Shown: positions 1 through 7,923, numbered from the stretch's first letter. The stretch is DNA of 49,287 nt from an uncultured Eubacterium sp. (GCA_900543485.1 UQRM01000017.1:1-49287); one strand, 5' to 3'. Translations and numbers: made by a program. Notes: generated by a model not told the origin, from the letters alone.

Positions 1-470
1 TCATCAAGTTCCTTTGCACCTCTTGGAAACACAAAATAATTATTATCATCCTTCAAGAGTGCATATCGCAATCGGCTTTCATTAAAAGCTTCATTCAACA
101 AGTTTAACAATTCTTTTTGCTTTATCCCATCTTCTCTATTTGATAGACAATTTATGAATGCCACATAATAAGATAAAAACTTCTTAAATGGCGATTTGTT
201 AGCAATTAATACCTCACGAATTTTTATTTGTGTCATTGAAAGAACATCTCCGTACTCAGTACCAGTTATTGCACAAAAAATTCTATACTCCTTCTGCGAT
301 ACAGCTGAAGGATCAAATACAGTCGTAAAAATATCTTCCCCGGAGGATTTATCTTGCCGCGCCTCAAATAAATCGTCAAGTTTATTTAAAACAAGTGCTG
401 TACAAAAAGCGCCTCTTTCCTCATCATCAAAATCAATGCCAAGCCTTTTTCTGTACTCTAACCATTCCAT
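1..470 (-). CDS. Unrecognised protein, N-terminal part (runs off left edge)
   Basis: The minus strand is open from an ATG at 470 to the window edge, giving about 156 residues beginning MEWLEYRKRLGIDFDDEERG. An AGGAG site sits about 10 bases upstream of the ATG. The protein looks soluble, is rich in charged residues, and has no signal peptide or membrane segment in the visible part. I do not recognise the family. Base composition is much more AT-rich than in the genes from 3 kb onward, and an IS110 element lies just upstream, so horizontal acquisition is likely. The inverted repeat at 489-527 lies directly upstream of its ribosome binding site. The C-terminus is outside the window. Confidence 0.7.
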   Translation of the reverse strand, partial: MEWLEYRKRLGIDFDDEERGAFCTALVLNKLDDLFEARQDKSSGEDIFTTVFDPSAVSQKEYRIFCAITGTEYGDVLSMTQIKIREVLIANKSPFKKFLSYYVAFINCLSNREDGIKQKELLNLLNEAFNESRLRYALLKDDNNYFVFPRGAKELD

Positions 471-488
471 GCTTATTTCTCCTCGTAT

Positions 489-527
489 AATAAGCCTATA
501 CCCCAGATATACAGGGGTGGGCTTATT
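489..527. promoter_or_regulatory. Inverted repeat upstream of the 470 gene
   Basis: AATAAGCC (489-496) pairs with GGCTTATT (520-527), and inside it ACCCC (500-504) pairs with GGGGT (514-518). It ends about 6 bases upstream of the AGGAG site of the minus-strand gene. It could be a 5'-leader hairpin for that gene, or an end-of-transcript hairpin read on the plus strand, where a short T-run follows. Function is inferred from position only. Confidence 0.4.
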
Positions 528-611
528 CATTTTTAGTGGTATAGAGGAGTCATCCTTCTGGAGGTTCTCTCCCTGATCTTCATCCCCTATACGGTTTACA
601 TGTTACTTATA

Positions 612-639
612 TTGCCAAGTTTTCCCGGACGCTTATAAT
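612..639 (+). promoter_or_regulatory. Candidate promoter at the IS110 left end
   Basis: TTGCCA (612-617) and TATAAT (634-639) are separated by 16 bases, a close match to a vegetative promoter reading toward the transposase. It would start a transcript around 646 that first covers the ~260-base non-coding segment and then the transposase. IS110 elements form a promoter at the circle junction, so the -35 may be element-derived or flank-derived. Confidence 0.5.
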
Positions 640-644
640 AGAGT

Positions 645-905
645 CCATAGGAATGTTCCAAAGGGTACCGCTGATTCTCCTTGCAAGTTGCTCGGTATGT
701 GTTGCCGCACTCCCCTGTCTCCATTGCTTTGAAAGCTTGCGCCCTTGGCTCCACACTTCAAATGCTTACACAAATGTTGCACCTGCCCCGTCAGCTTCCA
801 GCAGGGTATTTTCGGGGCTTTAATGCTGATTACGCGAGGTTGCATGGTGTGGTGGTCCGGGATCCAGCCCTTGGCGTTCCTTCCATCAAATCGAAAGGAG
901 GTGAT
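645..905 (+). ncRNA. Candidate IS110 bridge RNA region
   Basis: This is the non-coding region between the candidate promoter and the transposase ribosome binding site. In IS110-group elements the equivalent 5' region encodes a structured RNA of roughly 150-250 nt that pairs with donor and target DNA. Codons remain open here in the transposase frame, but the transposase family begins only near the GTG at 909. The RNA boundaries and the two guide loops were not resolved by eye. Confidence 0.4.
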
Positions 906-908
906 ACC

Positions 909-2195
909 GTGAAGAAACGTCTGAAATTCGATCACCTTTCAACGCTTTGTGTCGGCCTGGATATCGGTTCCCGTGGCAACTTTATCACTGCCCTGAACTT
1001 TGATTCCGACCGTCTCATCAATATGCGCCCTGTTCCGAATACTGCCAGCGGCGTAGAAACTATGGAATTGATGATCCTTGCGGTCCTTGTGGGAAATCCT
1101 CAGTTCAAGTATCTCCTGATCGCCCTGGAGTCCACCAGTTTCTATGGTGTCCATGTGGCCAATTATCTTTCTACCAGCGACCAGCTAAAACCCTATGATG
1201 TTAAGGTTTTCTGCCTCAATCCTAAAACCATTGCTAATTACCGGAAATCCTTTACTGGCTTAGGTAAAAATGATGGGATTGATTCCTTTCTCGTTGCAGA
1301 TTACGTCCGTGCCGGACGAATTGAGATCGACCCTTGGCGTGGCTCCCAGTATCTCGCCCTGCAGCGTCTCACAAGACAGCGCAGACATATTAGCGAAGCC
1401 ATTGCCAGAGAGAAAAACTATGTCCTGAACAACGTCTTTCTCAAGTTCAGTGAGTTTGCTCTCCTCAGCGGTGAAGACAGCCCTGTTTCCAATAAATTCA
1501 GTGCGACTGCGGAGGCTATCCTTACCGAGTTCAAAACTACCGAGGATATTGCAAATGCCCCGTTAGAAGAGTTGATTGACTTTATCTCCGCTTCCGGCCA
1601 TGGCAGGTTCTCTGACCCCGACCAGGTCGCCAGTCTGCTTCAAAAAGCAGCCCGTAACTCTTACCGTTTGGATAAGGCGCTGTATGAACCTATCACTACA
1701 TCCATTGCCTGTTCTTTTAACTGTATACGGGCCTTTGAAAAAGAGCAGAAAGCTCTTGATAAAGCTATCTCTGCAACTGTTGCGGGTTTGAACCCTACGG
1801 AATATCTGATCCTGAAATCCATTCCGGGAATCGGTCCGGTATATGCCGCCGGGATCCTTGCTGAAATAGGCTCTGTACGCTGCTTTAACACCAACAATGC
1901 TCTTGCAAAGTACAGCGGCATCATCTGGAGAGACAACCAGTCCGGTGAGTTTGATTCCGAGGACACTCCCATGATGAAAGCAGGGAACCGTTACCTGAGA
2001 TACTATCTGATTCAGGCGGCAGGCAGTGTTGTCAGATACTGCCCGGAATATGAAGATTACTACAACAAGAAGTTTGCTGAAGTTCCTAAACATCAGCACA
2101 AGCGTGCACTTGCGTTGACCGCCCGTAAATTAATACGTCTGATTTTTGGTCTGCTGGACAAGAATCAACTCTACTCTCCGGCAAAGAGTAGGTAA
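909..2195 (+). CDS. IS110-family transposase
   Basis: A 428-residue DEDD transposase that catalyses RNA-guided recombination of the element. The N-terminal RuvC-like domain shows the acidic residues in GLDIGSR, then ALESTSFYG, and a D..D pair in KNDGIDSFLVADY. The C-terminal Transposase_20 domain carries the helix-hairpin-helix-like SIPGIGPVYAAGILAEIG, followed by LAKYSGI and the conserved Ser region of the family. Length matches the family (about 400-430). I chose the GTG at 909 because AAAGGAGGTGAT lies immediately upstream; the frame is open further 5' to 681 but that part would overlap the presumed bridge-RNA region. No internal stop or frameshift is visible, so the element may be active. 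Confidence 0.93.
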   Translation: MKKRLKFDHLSTLCVGLDIGSRGNFITALNFDSDRLINMRPVPNTASGVETMELMILAVLVGNPQFKYLLIALESTSFYGVHVANYLSTSDQLKPYDVKVFCLNPKTIANYRKSFTGLGKNDGIDSFLVADYVRAGRIEIDPWRGSQYLALQRLTRQRRHISEAIAREKNYVLNNVFLKFSEFALLSGEDSPVSNKFSATAEAILTEFKTTEDIANAPLEELIDFISASGHGRFSDPDQVASLLQKAARNSYRLDKALYEPITTSIACSFNCIRAFEKEQKALDKAISATVAGLNPTEYLILKSIPGIGPVYAAGILAEIGSVRCFNTNNALAKYSGIIWRDNQSGEFDSEDTPMMKAGNRYLRYYLIQAAGSVVRYCPEYEDYYNKKFAEVPKHQHKRALALTARKLIRLIFGLLDKNQLYSPAKSR

Positions 2196-2802
2196 TCGTA
2201 TATTGAATCTTTTTTCTTGCGGTTTCACCGCAGGTCTATTTCGTGTACCCTTTTTTCTTTGTTTTCATTGAAATCTTTTTTTAATCACCTCTTGACATAT
2301 CACCAAATTGCTTAAGAAAATTTATATTTTTTCTTAAATGATAATTCTCACATTTATTTCAATTTTATCAAATCCCCATACATTTCGCTATCCCTTATTT
2401 TCATGCAGCTCCATGCCCATTATTGCCCATCCCACTACACCATTCACTACACCATTTCCGCAAAAAAATACACCATTTGACACTCCCAGACAAAAAGACA
2501 GAACCCGCAAAAACCTTGTAAAATAAGGCTCCACGAGTTCTGACGCCACAGGACAAGACCACCCGCCACACGGCAAGAGGTGAGTGCTAATTTTTTTTGA
2601 ATTTTTTGCACCTCTTGTAAAATCAACGGTTTGCAAGCATTTTTCACCCTTGAAATTGTCATTTTTCTTAGGTTTGACACCAATTTGACACCAATTTTCT
2701 CTAAACTTAATATCTGTTTTTCCGGACGTTCTGATTGCTTTTCTGCATTTTCTGGTAACAAAAGTTCAAAGTAGTGTCACCGTCCTCTCACCGTCCAGTC
2801 TG
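2196..2802. other. AT-rich non-coding stretch with short tandem duplications
   Basis: No convincing gene is present. A 12-mer CACTACACCATT is duplicated head to tail at 2433-2456, with a further TACACCATT at 2469. An 11-mer TTTGACACCAA is duplicated at 2673-2694. TTAAGAAAA/TTTTCTTAA (2312-2337) can form a hairpin. The composition and repeats suggest the decayed end of an integrated element. Minus-strand frames around 2640-2760 contain a stretch vaguely like an integrase tail (EKIGVKLVSN), but it has no start signal and I do not call a gene. Confidence 0.4.
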
Positions 2803-3052
2803 ATATGCCTATAATCATTTGATATCCCCTTCTTTTGGCATATTCACCTTCTTTCACACAGGCATTCAGGAGTCGATATGCCAAATAACCGGAATAACGA
2901 ACGTCATTTAGCATATTTCCCCTGATGATAGTCGGTATTTATGCCAATAACGACATCAGAACACGTACTTTAGGCATATCGACACCGACAGTCCCTTCCA
3001 AACATGGTGCATTATGCCTATAACGGCAATAAAACACGACTTATAGGCAACT
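2803..3052. repeat. Array A: four 41-nt inverted-repeat units (ATATGCC...GGCATAT)
   Basis: Four units of exactly 41 nt lie at 2803-2843, 2876-2916, 2939-2979 and 3012-3052. Each starts with (A/T)TATGCC and ends with a complementary GGCATAT; unit 2 lacks one G and unit 4 ends GGCAACT. Start-to-start distances are 73, 63 and 73 bases, close to 7, 6 and 7 turns of B-DNA. Interiors differ, apart from a shared ATAAC after the left arm in units 2-4. The array lies downstream of the ABC permease that stops at 3141 on the minus strand. No known repeat family was recognised. Confidence 0.75.
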
Positions 3053-3140
3053 GGCCGCAACCCATCCTGATGAACGGCCCTTTCCTCCGGTATCTTTTGC
3101 CGCAGGAGCACCATGAACGATGGAGTGAAGAATCTCTTTC

Positions 3141-4352
3141 TCACCTCAGCTCCGCCTTCCTGTAGATGAAATATATCAGCGGCAGGATCAGCAGGCAGAT
3201 CATCCCGTAAAGCGGTATGATGACGGTGGCCGTCTCGAACACATGTCCGAACACTTTCACGAAATCGAAGTCGGACAGATTGGTATATACCTGCATCAGC
3301 TTATCGGGAAACAGGGCAAAGAGCTTGCTCAGTGTAACTATCCTGCTGAGGAACGGCACCGCGCACAGCACGATGAACGGTACGATGATGGCTGCCGTCG
3401 TCATCCGTGTCACCGCGGAGACCAGCATCCCCAGCAGAGCAGTCAGCAAAGTGCCGATGTACCCTCCCAGCACCATCAGCAAATATGCCTGTAAGAAAGT
3501 GATATTGTAGCTGCTTCTCCACAGATCCAGCTGTATAGGGCAGCCGGCCCCGTCAGCGCCCAGGACTGCCAATACGATGAACGTATAAAGAATGGAAAAG
3601 GTCACGTAGACGCCTGTTGCGATGATTACTCCTGCTGCCAGCTTGGCCCGCGTTCCTCCGCTCCGTCCCAATCTCGTCGAAAAAAAGACCGAATCAGTCT
3701 TCAACCTGAACTCATCGGAGAATATCCCTGCCGTCAAACATCCCGTCACCAGCGCCAGTATGAGGATATAGGTATTACCGTACATCAGAAGAGCTGACCA
3801 GCCATCGAAGTATTCGTAATAGAACGGCGTCTCCAACTCTCTGTATTTATCTGTCAGATATTCTCTCTCGTCTGCATTGACCGTCTCCTGGCCTGAGTCC
3901 AACACATCCTCCAGATTGGATATCCTCTTGTCGTATACTGTCCGCGCTTCTTCCTCTGTGACACTATCCGCCGCATAGTAATTGTATTCGCGCCACGGAC
4001 TGAAAGCCTGGTTTATCAAGGAGAGGATATCTTCTATCCCCTGCTTTTCCCCATAGGCGATATTTTGCTGCCGGATATCATCTGACAGAGCTTCCGGAGA
4101 ACTGTTGATGGCATCATTCTCTCTCACTGCCTCAGCCAGCACATCTCCCGTTATGTATCCGGCATGGGCGTTCTTTTCCGCCCGCAGCTCCCGGGCCGCC
4201 GCGATACCGGTGGAAGATTCCCCGTTCTCATCGGTATATTCCACCATGTTTACGGTGAGCATGCTCACAACCACGAGGACAACCAGAAGGAACGCGACAG
4301 CCACCCTGTTCCTCGTCCTTGAAAATATCTTCTTTATTTCAAATCTCAGCAT
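3141..4352 (-). CDS. ABC-2 type transporter permease
   Basis: A 403-residue membrane subunit that would pair with the ATPase encoded just upstream. The N-terminus (MLRFEIKKIFSRTRNRVAVAFLLVVLVV) has a short basic segment and a first membrane helix, followed by an extracytoplasmic region of about 150 residues with many charged residues. Five more hydrophobic helices follow (ILILALVTGCLTAGIF, AAGVIIATGVYVTFS and others). This is the layout of ABC-2 type permeases. The ATG at 4352 is chosen because AGGTGAG precedes it; a GTG 9 bases upstream is possible. It overlaps the ATPase gene by 14 bases, so translation is probably coupled. Substrate unknown. Confidence 0.85.
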   Translation of the reverse strand: MLRFEIKKIFSRTRNRVAVAFLLVVLVVVSMLTVNMVEYTDENGESSTGIAAARELRAEKNAHAGYITGDVLAEAVRENDAINSSPEALSDDIRQQNIAYGEKQGIEDILSLINQAFSPWREYNYYAADSVTEEEARTVYDKRISNLEDVLDSGQETVNADEREYLTDKYRELETPFYYEYFDGWSALLMYGNTYILILALVTGCLTAGIFSDEFRLKTDSVFFSTRLGRSGGTRAKLAAGVIIATGVYVTFSILYTFIVLAVLGADGAGCPIQLDLWRSSYNITFLQAYLLMVLGGYIGTLLTALLGMLVSAVTRMTTAAIIVPFIVLCAVPFLSRIVTLSKLFALFPDKLMQVYTNLSDFDFVKVFGHVFETATVIIPLYGMICLLILPLIYFIYRKAELR

Positions 4353-5226
4353 TTTTCTCACCTGCCTTTTCTCCGAAGTAATACAGGAACGCGTCCTCCA
4401 GTGACGCTCTCACCGGTACCGCCCCCTCCAGAGGGCTTGCCAGAGAGATGACTCTGAGCCTTACCTTCCGACCTTCCGATCTCATGTTGGAGATCCGGAA
4501 CCGCTTCATCATCGCCGCGACATCTTCGCTTTCCACAACACATTCCCAGACCCTTTCTTTCATGGAATCGACGATCTCCTCCGAGGTGCCCTTTCGGATG
4601 ATCCTTCCGCTTTTCATCATCAATATCTCATTAGCCACGTATTCCACGTCGGAAACTATATGAGTAGAGAGAAGTATCAGACGGTTTCCCGAAAGCTCTC
4701 CCAGCAGATTGCGGAAACGCACCCTTTCCCTGGGATCCAGTCCCGCCGTCGGCTCGTCCAATATCAATATCTTCGGATCGTTTAGCATGGCCTGAGCGAT
4801 ACCCGCCCGCCTTTTCATGCCGCCCGACAGCTTTTTCATTTTCTTTTTGGCCACATTCGCAAGTCCTGTCCATTCCAGCAGCACTTTTGTCCTCTTTTGG
4901 GCCACGATCGGCCTTATACCTTTGAGCGCCGCCACATAGTGAAGATAATCCTCCACCGAAAATTCAGGATAGTATCCGAATTCCTGAGGCAAATATCCGA
5001 TAAGTTTCCTGTAAGACGCTCCCATATCGTATATGTCATTCCCATCACAGGTAATATCCCCCTCGGTAGGACTGATAAGCGTGCAAAGCATGCGCATCAG
5101 CGTGGTCTTTCCGGCGCCGTTGACTCCCAGGAGGCCGTAAACTCCTCTCGTCATAAGAAGCTCCACATCGTCCACTGCTGTGAAATCACCGAATCTCTTA
5201 ATAAGTCCGTTAACCTTCAATTCCAT
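4339..5226 (-). CDS. ABC transporter ATP-binding protein
   Basis: A 295-residue cytoplasmic ATPase of the ABC-2 exporter type. Visible motifs in order are Walker A GVNGAGKTT, Q-loop PQEFGYYPEFSVEDYL, signature LSGGMKRR, Walker B ILILDEPTAGLD and the switch histidine in STHIVSDVE. A C-terminal regulatory extension of about 90 residues is present, as in many NatA/CcmA-like ATPases. The start at 5226 follows GGGAGGTG at good spacing; nine codons upstream are in frame but lack a site. It overlaps the preceding membrane protein gene by 17 bases and the permease by 14. The module is linked to an ECF sigma factor. Confidence 0.93.
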   Translation of the reverse strand: MELKVNGLIKRFGDFTAVDDVELLMTRGVYGLLGVNGAGKTTLMRMLCTLISPTEGDITCDGNDIYDMGASYRKLIGYLPQEFGYYPEFSVEDYLHYVAALKGIRPIVAQKRTKVLLEWTGLANVAKKKMKKLSGGMKRRAGIAQAMLNDPKILILDEPTAGLDPRERVRFRNLLGELSGNRLILLSTHIVSDVEYVANEILMMKSGRIIRKGTSEEIVDSMKERVWECVVESEDVAAMMKRFRISNMRSEGRKVRLRVISLASPLEGAVPVRASLEDAFLYYFGEKAGEKNAEI

Positions 5227-5992
5227 CAAAAGACACCTCCCAATATCTGTCACATTTCACGATGATCCTACAGATAGCGAAAATCAGAAAAATGAGTGCC
5301 GCTGCCAGCAAAGCCGCCCAGACAGGCAGCGAGATCCACCGATATATCCTCTCATCCAGTGTCAGCACCATCCAGACGGAACTCCATATGACACACAGGA
5401 TAAGAGTCAGGGCTTCGCTGCATACGCGCCTGCTGCCCAACGTTCCGAAGCAGATACAGGCGGTGACGGTGACGGGAAATAGGAACTGAGTCATAAGCCG
5501 GTAAAGCTGATAGTCCAGAGCGACGGCTGCCGTACCGCAGAAGGCCGTCAGCAGCACCACGTCCGTCAATCCGAACAGCAGCATTCTGGCCGCGTATACC
5601 TGACGCAGAGAATAATATGACGCCGCCTCTATTTCCATCGACATGTATCTCCTGTTCTTCCACAGCTCCGGGATGACCAGTATCACGAATATGGATGCCG
5701 CAACACCCATTCCCCTCTGGATGTACTGCTGATCCTGCACAGACACCATGGCTGCCCACATCAAAAGCAATATCATCAGCTGCAACAGCCACCATCGTTT
5801 TCGCATCCACTTCAGCTGAGCCAGCAGGAACTCTCCATGCGAAAACAGCGAATCCGCCTCCGATGTCACGAAAGCCTCCTTAGCCTGTTCCACCGTCTCT
5901 TTTATTTTTTCCTCCCGCGCTTCATTTGCCATGGCGATCCTGCATGCCGCCAGCCGTCTCTCCAGCGCGTCTCTGTCATCACGTTTCTTCAC
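5210..5992 (-). CDS. Membrane protein between ECF sigma factor and ABC transporter
   Basis: A 260-residue protein with a charged N-terminal cytoplasmic part (about 65 residues, rich in Glu/Lys/Arg and probably helical), then six hydrophobic segments starting at WWLLQLMILLLMWAAMV. The GTG start at 5992 overlaps the sigma-factor stop by 14 bases, and its stop overlaps the ATPase start, so all four genes are probably translated in a coupled way. Its position right after an ECF sigma factor makes a role as membrane-bound partner or anti-sigma possible, but no zinc-binding HxxxCxxC anti-sigma motif is visible. It may equally be a second permease subunit. Family not firmly recognised. Confidence 0.8.
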   Translation of the reverse strand: MKKRDDRDALERRLAACRIAMANEAREEKIKETVEQAKEAFVTSEADSLFSHGEFLLAQLKWMRKRWWLLQLMILLLMWAAMVSVQDQQYIQRGMGVAASIFVILVIPELWKNRRYMSMEIEAASYYSLRQVYAARMLLFGLTDVVLLTAFCGTAAVALDYQLYRLMTQFLFPVTVTACICFGTLGSRRVCSEALTLILCVIWSSVWMVLTLDERIYRWISLPVWAALLAAALIFLIFAICRIIVKCDRYWEVSFDGIEG

Positions 5993-6527
5993 AGCAACAC
6001 ATCTCCTTCATCTTTTCGCGGCCTTTTCTCAGCCTGTACTTCACCAACGGCATCTTGATATGGAGTATCTCCGCTATCTCCCGCACTTTCATATCAGCGA
6101 AATACCGGAGAGCCATCACCTCCCGCAGCTCATCGGGAAGCTGACTCAAAGCCCTGCGTATCACCAGACTGTCCACGACAGCATCGTACTTGTCGTCCTC
6201 GCCGGCAACCTGTCGCTTTGCGGCTTTCTCTAATTCTTCCACCGATTCCATCTGTATATCACGCCGTTTCCTCATTTCATCCCTGCACAGATTTCCCGCC
6301 ACGGTGAAAAGGTAATTCTTCGCCTTTCCCCTGTGATCATACCGGCCCAGCCCTGAAAAAAAGCGTACGAAAACCTCCTGGGTCACATCTTCTGCCTGTC
6401 CCCTGTCGAAACAGCGGCAGCCGCAGTAGGCCAGTACATCGCCGTAATATTTGCGGACGAACATTTCGAAAGCCTCCTGACTTCCTTGTTTCATCCTCCT
6501 TATCAGCACAAAATCCGTATCAACCAT
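5979..6527 (-). CDS. ECF-type RNA polymerase sigma factor
   Basis: A 182-residue sigma-70 family factor. Region 2 is visible at residues ~20-80 (DVLAYCGCRCFDRGQAEDVTQE, then LGRYDHRGKAKNYLFTVAGN), and region 4 near the C-terminus (LSQLPDELREVMALRYFADM followed by the helix-turn-helix VREIAEILHIKMPLVKYRLRKG). It would direct polymerase to a small regulon, probably including its own operon with the ABC transporter. Start ATG at 6527 follows GGGGAGATATTTCG. Target promoters cannot be read from this window. Confidence 0.93.
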   Translation of the reverse strand: MVDTDFVLIRRMKQGSQEAFEMFVRKYYGDVLAYCGCRCFDRGQAEDVTQEVFVRFFSGLGRYDHRGKAKNYLFTVAGNLCRDEMRKRRDIQMESVEELEKAAKRQVAGEDDKYDAVVDSLVIRRALSQLPDELREVMALRYFADMKVREIAEILHIKMPLVKYRLRKGREKMKEMCCCEET

Positions 6528-6615
6528 CGAAATATCTCCCCGTCTATAATATATAACGTATCAGGGCGAAAAAAAGATAGGGCAAAAGGAGTTTTTCTGC
6601 CTGTCATCATTTGCA

Positions 6616-6652
6616 TAAAAAGACCTGCATCCCATCCTATCCGGGGTGCAGG
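6616..6652 (-). terminator. Rho-independent terminator after the lipoprotein gene
   Basis: On the minus strand CCTGCACCCC (plus 6643-6652) pairs with its complement at 6624-6633, followed by TCTTTTTAT. It lies about 40 bases beyond the stop of the lipoprotein gene. Confidence 0.8.
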
Positions 6653-6692
6653 CATTATCAGACATCATCGAGCATCAGGCTGTGCTTCAGGA

Positions 6693-7178
6693 TCACTTCA
6701 ATCCTTCCAAATATCCCATCGTCTCATGATCTATCCTGAAGCTGAATTTCATATCCCATATCTCAACAGTCACGTAAGGTCCATCATAAATCGCCATGCG
6801 GCAGAGCTCTATCATCTCCGCATCCTCTTCAGACTGGCCCAGCTTGACGGTTTCCTGCTGATATAACACAAAAGTCCCGATCACTGCCAGATCTTCCGGA
6901 ACTTCCGCCATCTTCCAGCTTCCTATATCAAGACTCTCCACGAAGGCTCCCGGCTCACTGCCTCCCCGCGCTACTGTCTTCTCCTTTCCTGAATCGACAG
7001 GGAGGAAGGTGACCATGGCCGTTTTAGAAATTTCTTCCGGAAAATCACTTTCCTTATCGCCGTTTTCCCCACCAGCGCATCCTGTAAGAGAAACGGACAT
7101 CCACGCCAGAAAAACCGCTGTCATAATAAGAGCAAGCAGCTTCCGCCCGCTTCCTGCGTCTTTGATCATGTCTCTCAT
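6693..7178 (-). CDS. Putative lipoprotein
   Basis: A 161-residue secreted protein with a lipoprotein signal peptide: basic MRDMIKDAGSGRK, hydrophobic LLALIMTAVFLAWMS, and lipobox SLTGC at the cleavage site. The mature part is about 125 residues, acidic, and of unrecognised family. The ATG at 7178 has AAAGGAGGCG upstream and overlaps the preceding stop as ATGA, so it is coupled to the Xre/membrane gene before it. Function unknown; a substrate-sensing or signalling accessory for that regulator is possible but unsupported. Confidence 0.75.
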   Translation of the reverse strand: MRDMIKDAGSGRKLLALIMTAVFLAWMSVSLTGCAGGENGDKESDFPEEISKTAMVTFLPVDSGKEKTVARGGSEPGAFVESLDIGSWKMAEVPEDLAVIGTFVLYQQETVKLGQSEEDAEMIELCRMAIYDGPYVTVEIWDMKFSFRIDHETMGYLEGLK

Positions 7179-7651
7179 TTTCCCACGCCTCCTTTCCGGT
7201 GCCCTGTACCGCCCAGGAGGATACGATAGGCCTTTATCACTCCCCACATATATATACAGAGAAAAGCACCTGCTCCTGCTATTATCATCCCCAGCCCCAT
7301 GATCACATCATCCAGTACTGACAGCTCAGCCGGTATCATCAGCGGCACCAAAAGTATTCCCACCGCGATCATGGCGATGCCTGCCAGCATTCCCCTGTGA
7401 GCATGTTTCCCGTTCCTGTCGTATTCCTCCATAAATCTTTTCCTGACATCGTTGTCCAAAATCAGATGTTCACTTCTCAGCCAGGCGTAAGGGTCGTCTC
7501 CCAGCTTTGCCGAAAACAGCAGGACGATACCTCCTATAATGAACAGAATCGTCAGTATGACACCTATCTCCGGCTCCATGAAGGAAAAGCCAGGCTTCCT
7601 ATACACGCGCCTATACCGGCTCCTGTCTTGGCCTTCCTGATTTTCTGGCAC
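7175..7651 (-). pseudogene. Membrane C-terminal part of the Xre regulator, apparently displaced by a frameshift
   Basis: This frame encodes a basic stretch, then MEPEIGVILTILFIIGGIVLLFSAK and a second pair of hydrophobic segments (GMLAGIAMIAVGILLVPLMI, IMGLGMIIAGAGAFLCIYMW). It overlaps the Xre ORF by 88 bases in the -1 frame and has no ribosome binding site at its internal ATG (7579). Membrane-anchored Xre proteins of Clostridia usually have a DNA-binding N-terminus joined to such a domain. The two frames therefore probably belong to one gene broken by a one-base change near 7580-7595, or joined by slippage at a TTTT run. Two independent overlapping genes are less likely. Confidence 0.6.
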
Positions 7652-7923
7652 GCCATGAAGCCTTCTGCTGCCTTCATGTTCACAAAGAGTCCCTGATCTC
7701 CTACCGATCTGTTCCGTACATCCGTCGCTTCATCCTTCAGCAGATAATCAGCGGAAACATTGAATATGCTGCTCATCCATATTATCTTTTCCGTCTCCGG
7801 ATACCCACTGTCTCGTTCCCACTTACTGACAGCCTGTCTGGACACTTTCAGACGATGAGCCAGTTCCTCCTGGGAAAGCCCCGCCTCTTTTCTCAGTTTC
7901 TGAATTTTTTCTCCAAAGGTCAT
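7564..7923 (-). CDS. Xre-family helix-turn-helix regulator (N-terminal part)
   Basis: The first ~65 residues form a clear HTH_3 domain: MTFGEKIQKLRKEAGLSQEE followed by LAHRLKVSRQAVSKWERDSGYP. A linker containing FVNMKAAEGFMACQKIRKAK follows, then the frame ends after a short unconserved tail (LAFPSWSRR). The natural continuation, a membrane domain, is found in the overlapping -1 frame at 7175-7651. Start ATG at 7923 has AAGGAAG upstream. Likely role: repressor that senses a membrane or envelope signal and controls its own operon, including the lipoprotein gene. Confidence 0.85.
   Translation of the reverse strand: MTFGEKIQKLRKEAGLSQEELAHRLKVSRQAVSKWERDSGYPETEKIIWMSSIFNVSADYLLKDEATDVRNRSVGDQGLFVNMKAAEGFMACQKIRKAKTGAGIGACIGSLAFPSWSRR

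Larger units (their letters stand above)
590..2300 (+). mobile_element. IS110-family insertion sequence (ends approximate)
   Basis: The element carries one transposase gene of the DEDD/IS110 type and a long non-coding 5' region of about 270-300 bases. That is the arrangement of IS110-group elements, which lack long terminal inverted repeats and encode a guide (bridge) RNA in the non-coding end. I could not fix the exact ends: no terminal inverted repeats or target duplications are visible, as expected for this family. A GCGGT/ACCGC hairpin lies just beyond the transposase stop at 2218-2231. The insertion sits in AT-rich DNA. Confidence 0.65.

Noticed and set aside
681..908. N-terminal extension of the IS110 transposase to the ATG at 681
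   Set aside because: The residues do not look like the family N-terminus, and a perfect AAAGGAGGTGAT site precedes the GTG at 909.
2447..2761. Minus-strand ORF with an integrase-tail-like segment
   Set aside because: Non-ATG start without a site, no catalytic motif, and much of the frame is low-complexity; not enough to call a gene remnant.
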